Origin: Lonicera japonica
Taxonomy: Eukaryota > Streptophyta > Magnoliopsida > Dipsacales > Caprifoliaceae
DNA length: 64,000 bases
Reading direction: 5' to 3'
NCBI GenBank assembly: GCA_021464415.1
Contig: CM038464.1
Span: 55,355,328-55,419,327 of the forward strand
Under the pieces are notes generated by a model. That model was not told the DNA's origin, ran no database searches, and saw only the letters and a list, made by a program, of their open reading frames with translations. Shown in pieces: positions 57,145-64,000 of this stretch. A program made the position numbers and the translations under genes. Numbering within the stretch: the first letter of the stretch is position 1; each line of letters begins with the position of its first letter.

Positions 57145-57960
57145 TTAACACATTTTTGTTGTATTTACGAGCGATAATTTGTCAAATATTGTTATATTAA
57201 CTATACATATTATGATAAATATGATATGCATTTGATATTCTTGCCAATTTTTAGGAAATAATAATGTGGCGTAACTTATCATAGTATACATGCAAACCAT
57301 AGTGAATATTCACAAAATTATATATTACTTACAAAATCAAAATAAATCATTTTAGTTCAGAAAAAAAAATCTCAACTTCAATTGTTGATCTTTTTAACAT
57401 TATATATAACATAATTAAAAAGTTAAATCACCAACTCAAAACCTATAAATATATTAATTAAGAAAATTATCCACCATAATCTATAATCTATAGTAGAAAG
57501 TAACCATCGTTGCCACACTCTATGCATATATATGATATATAGAGTAGCATGATGGTAGATACTTTTACAATAGGCTATGGTGGATACCTTTTTAAATTTG
57601 TACAATTTTTTGTATTTAAGGGTGATAATCCGTCAAATATTGTTATATTACCTATATATACGATGATTAATATGATAAGCACTTGATGTTCTTACTAATT
57701 TATGGTAAATAATAATGTGATATAACTTATTATTATATGCATGCACACACCATAGTGAATACTTTGCATTATTTAAAAAATCAAAATAAATAATTTCAGT
57801 TCCAAAAAAAAATCTCAAATTGAACAATTAATCTTTTTAACATCATGTAAATATAACTAAAATGTTAAATTATCAGCTCAGAGTCTAAATATGTATTAAT
57901 TTAAAGAATTACATACCATAACCTATAGTAAAAAATACCTATCATTCCACTACTCTATAT
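57145..57960. repeat. 451-bp-period tandem duplication
   Basis: Copy 1 runs from about 57145 to 57593 and copy 2 from about 57600 to 57960. GTCAAATATTGTTATATTA occurs at 57181 and 57632, and later shared blocks are CATAGTGAATA, TCAAAATAAAT, AATCTTTTTAACAT and CCATAA-CTATAGTA. Copy 1 ends in an imperfect palindrome (57470-57582, from CCACCATAATC to CTATGGTGG) of which only the left half survives in copy 2. Confidence 0.8.
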
Positions 57961-60900
57961 ATATTTAAATGGAGTGTCAATGTTTTATAAGCAAAATGTC
58001 AATGGTCTTACTCGGTTAGTGATCGATTCATTAAACAAGCCCTTTTACCCGAATCCCCTCCAATAATTTAATTGCAATGAATTTGAAATGTTTTAATTAA
58101 TAATTTGGCCATATAAAATTTGAAATGTTTTAATTAATAATGCACATATACACCATTATCAATCCACAAGTGATTCCTTTTTCTCCGCCCTAATCAGTGC
58201 AACTAAACTTAATTTTATATATGGGTTTGTTAATCATATTATTCCCAATTAAACTTCTCTTCTATAAATATAAATATATATATATATATAATCGGCCGGG
58301 ATCAGGTGCACACTGTCCATGCATATATAGACTGTATTTTTAGTGATAAATTTTTGTTACTAAAAATAAAAAAATAATATTTTTTACGATAAAAATTCAT
58401 CACTAAATAGCCAAGCGGTATATATACATAATTCGTACAAAAAAAAGACCCTATATAATATATATATATATATATAATTACTAGAAGACAATTATATGCC
58501 ATGTTACCAAAAAGAAAAATAAATTAAAGAGAAGATTTTGATGTAACTTCACCTCGTGACCTAAGTGGTACTTGTTGGGATTGCATTGGTTTACAATTAT
58601 ATATGTGATCAATCAAATTGTTAATTTCAGCAACATAATTGGGAAAGCAGAAACTATATAAATAAATAAATAAGTTGAATTAAAAAGTAAAAAGGAAAAA
58701 GTGCACAAATTAATAAGATGATAATTGATACCTTAGAAGCCGATGGGGGAAACTTCCACCCTAAAAGTTTTGACTGTATAGATCACAAAACTACCACCGC
58801 AACATAATTTGATTCGAATATATTTGAAGTTGTAACTTAATTAATTTCTACTTGTTTAACCCGTTACCATAATGAAATAGTTAAAGTTTTAAGAAAAAAA
58901 TTTGTGAAGATATGTTAGAACCAATAACAATTTATAAATAATATAGTTTTGATTATATTCGATAAGTTTGTATTAAGAAGTTAATCACAAAGGGTCTAAT
59001 ACTATTTGTTTGTTGTTGGATCATTACAATGATTCGGGTGGACACTCTTTAAGTTAACGAGTTGTGAGTGAGTTTAAAAATTCCATTTGTTAGAAATGTA
59101 TATTATTTAATAAAAACCGCTCAAACCGAACGATATAATTCAATTTTAGTTGGATAAATTGAGTGAAGTTAATGGATTAAACTAGTTTACCCTTTAGAAA
59201 ACCATTCAAACATTGGATCGATTTAGTTATACCTTGGCAAAATTAATGCCAAATCAATATAATCCAACCTCACTTAAAAATAACACGTGTTATTATGTAA
59301 TTGCTTATGATTACGCAATAAGTTACTAATATATGTTCTGTTGCATTTTATTATTGCTACATATAAAAGAGCCTAATTAATAAATAAACTTTAATTTCAC
59401 CTTTTGATTTACTTTTCTACTATCCAAATTCTAATTTCAAACGAGGGAAATTTACTCTAAGATGACAAAGTGACAAACTTTGGCCAAGTTACAGCTGGCC
59501 TATTTTTCGTAGTTCACAGAATTAGTAACACGTGATAAATGAATATAGATTTTTGTTTTTAGTAATAAATTGAACTTTTTACATATATTGTTCGGGTTTT
59601 TTGTTGTTGATTAGATTTGTTTCGACGCTTACTAAAACTTGAATAATCCCTGATCAAAAGACATTGATATTAAACCAATCCAATACCACTTTGAATTTGA
59701 TTAGATTGTATTTTCAAACCAACTTTTGGATTAGATACTAAAATATAAAACCAAGCACAATTGGAATATTTAATGAATTGTAATAAATATATAGATTTTG
59801 AACCAATGAACACCCCAAATTTGTTAGTTTGATAAACGGAGATTTTAGTTAGTTTGAACTAACATTTATTAAAATCTGACATGAAACAGACTCAATGCGA
59901 CCGATTCTCAAATCAATTAACCAACATGTAACTCAACCAATTGTTGATCATGCATTAGTTTATTTCTTTTTACATCTCATAATTTTTTTTTCCTAAATTA
60001 AGAGTTTTATTTTATTTTTACACTTATCTAAAGATATTTCACTATTACATCCCCTAAGCAAACTATATGATCCATCATGTGCATTTGATCGAAATGCGTA
60101 CTGGTGAAGCAGAGTCGGTCCTAATCATTATGAGACTCTGGACAAAATCCTAAAAAGGTACACTTACATAAATATTTTTATATGAAAAATAAATTAATTT
60201 TGTTTTCATTAATAAGAGTTTGCATGCCACAAAAAATACATTATTATTGCAAAAAGCCCCGCATAAAACACTACAATTAAATCTATAATTCTATCTAATT
60301 GTTTTGAAATCAATTAAACGAAAGAAAAACTATTAGTGCCCCTCTTATAGCATGAGAAGATTTAAATTGAATATGATCGAGAAGAAATAATCAAAGAAGA
60401 GCTGAAGAGATCGTTGCCCGCACGTCATTAGAGTTTTGGAAACTTGAGTTTTTTTCTTACAAAGTTGCATTATTAATAAAAAAATAAAAAATCAATCTTT
60501 TCTTATTTAATATGTACATATAGAAATAAATAAAATATTAATATTCCACTTAATTTTTGAACCACCAACAATTACCCTACTAGCCTTGCCCGAGACCAGC
60601 TATGTGGTGAACCGATGAAGTATGCCAGGCCATGCGAATCTAGGAATCACACTATTGAATCTCATCAATTGTATAATGCAGAACTTATCCCTTTCCCTTA
60701 ATGTAATAATGGGAATTTATTAAACAAACAGCGATAGATGGACATGGGGTTTGATTCCAAGAAACACGAGGGGGTGTAAAAGAGCTTATTAATTTGAACT
60801 ATTTCCATCTTAGACAACACAACTATCATTCATTAATTCGATATATCAGTAAGTCGCTTTAGACTATGAACTGGACTCACTGGCCAACAAGACGTTGCCA

Positions 60901-61029
60901 TGTGACAAGAAAGGGGATCAGATCCAAAAGAACGTGTCAAGCTTACAGGAAAAGTAGATCCCCTGTTTTTGCCACAGTTGTAAACTGTGCCAATTTGACT
61001 TTTTTTGGTGTAGTGAAATTTGCTCAACA
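57961..61029. other. Intergenic, no gene seen
   Basis: A small hairpin (TTTAGTGATAAATTTTTGT at 58339-58357 with its inverse at 58388-58406) resembles a CACTA subterminal fragment. (TA)n runs lie at 58273-58290 and 58459-58476. CACAGTT-GTA-AACTGTG (60973-60989) is a short perfect hairpin in a less AT-rich patch (60860-61010) that has short frames on both strands but no known domain. Confidence 0.4.
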
Positions 61030-61038
61030 AGAAAATAT

Positions 61039-62061
61039 GGGTAAAATTTCTCAAAAAAAGGGTAAAACAAGTTTAACCCCGTGAAGTTTTACCTTTTTTT
61101 TATTATTTTAGAACCTAATGTTTGAATTTGCACGTTTTGAACCCTAAAATGTTTGATGTGTGCCACTTTTTTCTTAAAATATGACGGATGTCCAATTTTT
61201 CGTCAAAAAAATACACATGGTGCTCACATGTATGTGGTGAATCTAAGGGCAAAAGTCACATTTTGTTACAATATTAACGAATATTCTAAAACGCGCTAAG
61301 CGTTCGTAGAGCAACAAGTGGAGGACTAGCGTCTAAGGGATTAATCGAACAAAAGATTTTACTATTTATTAGTAATTTAAAATTACATGATAACGTAATA
61401 AAAATAAAATATAACTTTAGCTTTAAAAATGACAATGAAAAATAATAGTTTTTAAAAAGAAGTGAAAAACTTCATTATTCTTGCTGAATGGCTATCCCAT
61501 AAAACTAGGCGACCACTTAGTTGGGCTAATTGGCATAGCGCCGCCTAGTGCCTAGGTGTGGATAATCAGCCCTAAGTGGGGAATTTTACTATATAGGCAA
61601 GGATTTTTACTATATTGGCCTTAACCTTATTATATAGATGAAAACAAAACGAGTCATAGTATTTAGTGCAAACCGCCAAAATTGAAACATTTTGCACAAA
61701 TCGCCATCCAAGCCTTCAATTTTAAAGGATGAATATATATATATATATATATATGTCTACGATTTTGGCACAAATTAATGCCCATTTTTATTGGCGTGGA
61801 TGAAGAAGTAAGGTTAAGATGTCATGAACAAATCTAAGACCCATAAATGGATGTTAAGACTGCGTCAAAATATATCATTTTTGCCTTTAAATTGACTACA
61901 TATGAGCTGGCCATACTTTTTTTTGACAGAAAATTGGACGTATGTCCAATTTTGGATTGAAGTGGAATACAGCAGATACTTCATGGCCGGTTCAAAATGT
62001 ATAAATTGAAATATTAGGGATTAAAGTGTCACAAAAGGTAAACTTCATGGGTTTTTTACCC
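61039..62061. mobile_element. Possible Mutator-like element, 1.0 kb
   Basis: The left end (GGGTAAAA ... CGTGAAGTTTTACCTTTT) and the inverted right end (GGGTAAAAAACCCATGAAGTTTACC...) align for about 150 bases, ending in GTCCAATTTT-GTCAAAAAA. The flanks AGAAAATAT (61030-61038) and GCAAAATAT (62062-62070) match at 7 of 9 bases. The interior holds GGCGACC/GCCGCCTAG words at about 61508-61552 but no transposase. Confidence 0.5.
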
Positions 62062-62070
62062 GCAAAATAT

Positions 62071-63658
62071 ATATATAAAAAAATTATCATTAATTTACAA
62101 AAAATACAATGAATGACACGTAAGCAGTTTAAAATTGAAAGTTCGTTAACTATATAGAGAATCTTGAGGCCTAGAAGAAAAAGTAACAAATATAACTACC
62201 ACTCCAAAGATACCCCAGCACTTTCGGTTGGAATGAAACTAAACCCCCACATATAGGTCCTAGAGTGGTCCATTTACCATTCATTCAATGGGTCAAGTTG
62301 CATGGCTAATTGGATGGCTCCACCATGGGTCCTTATCCCAACCCCCCATCACACCCCCTACGCCACCCCACCCCAGCCCACCCCACCCCGTGTCTTCATA
62401 TTTTTTCCCTTCTAAATTTTTATTATTTTATGCAGAGAAGCACATGGAATACGTCATATCTTATAAACTTTTTAAAAAATAAGTAATTTCGGTAGCCTTC
62501 ATAGCACAACTAACATAAAAACTATGAGAAGAACAATCAGATATTCAATTCATCATCGATGTAACTTAAATAATGATTCTTATAATAATATAATAATAAT
62601 AAAAAAAAAAAAAGTGACAACTACAGGGAATATATCGCCCTCCTAGACATCAAGAAATGAAGTATGGGGTCAATTTTGCTCACGGATCACTCTTCCATCC
62701 TAGACATAATATGGTATATTTTAGTTTGGAATGTAGGATCGACATACAGTGGTAAAGTCAGGAATTTATTTAATATATGTGAAATTTAAAATATAGAAAA
62801 ATATACTTAAAATCATAAAATTTTAACGCAAATATAATTGCATTAGTAGTAATACTTCATAAAATTCAAATTTTCAAATACCCGATGTGAAGTATATTTC
62901 TTAATTAATTGCATCTAATTGTTGAAAAAATGGGTATGAAAACATTTTTTCAATCGTTTTGAGGGTAATTTTAAGTAGGTACTATTCACATTCGGTTGTG
63001 AAATATTATTATTTATTCATTTTTTCCTCCGTGGGTACATCAAAATTGTATATTTGTTTGTTCAAAACAGTTATTTAATGAGAAATTGTAACCCAAAGTG
63101 AGCTACTTGAGTTGGAAAAATGGAAAGGAAGAATGAAAAAAAATTAAGGAAATCCCACATGAAAACTTTGTTGAAAAATTAATAGGTTTATAAGAGATCA
63201 CATCTTATAAGTTTGTTAAGCAATCAAGAAAAATAAGGCTCTCTTGCACTCACTGGGTAAATCATGGATTGAAGAACCATGCGCACAAATGTCGATCCAA
63301 GAAAGCCCGGCCGCACATGGCTTTATTTTTTGCACGTAGAGATGTTTCACTTTTTTGAATTAATTTGGTTACTTCACTAATTAACCAAAATGTTTTGTGG
63401 ACATAATTGAGTGATATGATATATCTTGATTATATACAATTTTGTAATGTCCGTTTTTTTCGTTTAAACAATTTTATAATGTTGAAAGAATTTATTACTA
63501 AACATATAATTTGAACTTAGAAAAATTCTAGTCTCACCAACTGCAATCACAATATATCTAATATTATAAGTTTTAGTAAGATATACATCCCTTTCGCCAA
63601 TATAGCAATCTAGATTGTGTTATTAAAAAGTAAAAAATAAGAGAGATGAAATTGTTGT
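62071..63658. other. Intergenic, no gene seen
   Basis: It contains a C-rich tract at 62339-62389 that can form G-quadruplexes on the minus strand. The open frame at 62288-62482 merely spans this tract. Otherwise AT-rich and empty. Confidence 0.5.
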
Positions 63659-63667
63659 TTTAGTATA
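63659..63667. repeat. Left 9-bp target-site duplication of terminal MITE
   Basis: TTTAGTATA, repeated exactly at 63872-63880. Confidence 0.85.
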
Positions 63668-63871
63668 GAGTTAATTACATATCTCACCCCTAAAGTTTCA
63701 TTGTTGTCTCACTTTGGTCCCAAAGTACCAAAATCCACACATAAAATCCATAAGCTTCCATTGTGTCTTACTTTCATCCAAAAATGAATGGGTTTTATGC
63801 GTGCATTTTTGTACTTTGGGACCAAAATAAGAAAACAATGAAACTTTAGGGGTGAGATACATAATTAACTC
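63668..63871. mobile_element. 204-bp hairpin MITE, Mutator-type
   Basis: The arms 63668-63751 and 63788-63871 pair over 84 bases with about nine mismatches. They share GAGTTAATTA, TATCTCACCCCTAAAGTTTC and TTTGGTCCCAAAGTAC. The element is flanked by the perfect 9-bp duplication TTTAGTATA (63659-63667, 63872-63880). It has no coding capacity and must be moved by another element's transposase. Confidence 0.88.
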
Positions 63872-64000
63872 TTTAGTATAATAAAAGGCTAAGAATATTC
63901 TTGGTTTGGGCCGTTTAGGTTCAATCAGGGCCTGGCATAAAGATCAGGATCGAGATCGAGTAAGCTTTTATTATCTCTCCATATAGTGAGCCTATTTATA
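63872..64000. other. Right edge of the window
   Basis: The right copy of the TTTAGTATA duplication (63872-63880) is followed by non-coding DNA. No feature seen. Confidence 0.5.

Noticed and set aside
60833..61084. Opposed 72-73 codon frames
   Set aside because: The two strands mirror each other in a less AT-rich patch; neither shows a domain, and both run towards a transposon end.

Overview
The window is AT-rich nuclear DNA from a flowering plant, almost certainly a eudicot. The evidence is a spliced plant-type gene with short exons and AT-rich introns, a plant LEA_2/NDR1-HIN1-like gene, a Ty1/copia retrotransposon, and many small non-autonomous DNA transposons. I cannot name the species from sequence alone.

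Only two host protein-coding genes are well supported. The first (12137-12901, plus) is a single-exon NDR1/HIN1-like membrane protein of 254 aa. The second (36910-41103, minus) is a trehalose-6-phosphate phosphatase whose 11 coding exons I could join by eye into a complete 389-aa reading frame with GT..AG introns. It also has a probable 5'-UTR intron, a TATA box, a GA-repeat leader, and an upstream cluster of three CACGTG boxes plus one ACCGAC element, which suggests abscisic-acid or stress control.

The rest is intergenic DNA built from transposons. From left to right: a 6.6-kb decayed copia element with 179/180-bp LTRs and a perfect 5-bp target duplication (113-6711); a 1.5-kb foldback Mutator-like element with a perfect 9-bp target duplication (14488-15994); a putative minus-strand Helitron (21050-22896) holding a tandem array and a nested 348-bp palindromic element; a small plus-strand Helitron (26014-26936); at least five copies of one MITE family, one split by a 1.2-kb insert; a CACTA-like element with another element nested in it (33250-34526); a 1.5-kb element with a 41-bp higher-order tandem array (44814-46355) sitting inside a minisatellite; a 451-bp tandem duplication (57145-57960); and a 204-bp hairpin element with a perfect 9-bp target duplication (63668-63871).

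No transposase, Rep/helicase or intact reverse transcriptase frame is present, so every mobile element here would depend on enzymes from elsewhere. I found no CRISPR array, rRNA or convincing tRNA gene. I see no new multi-gene system. The noteworthy material is the layered transposon architecture, the mutation pattern in the copia element, and the regulatory region of the phosphatase gene.
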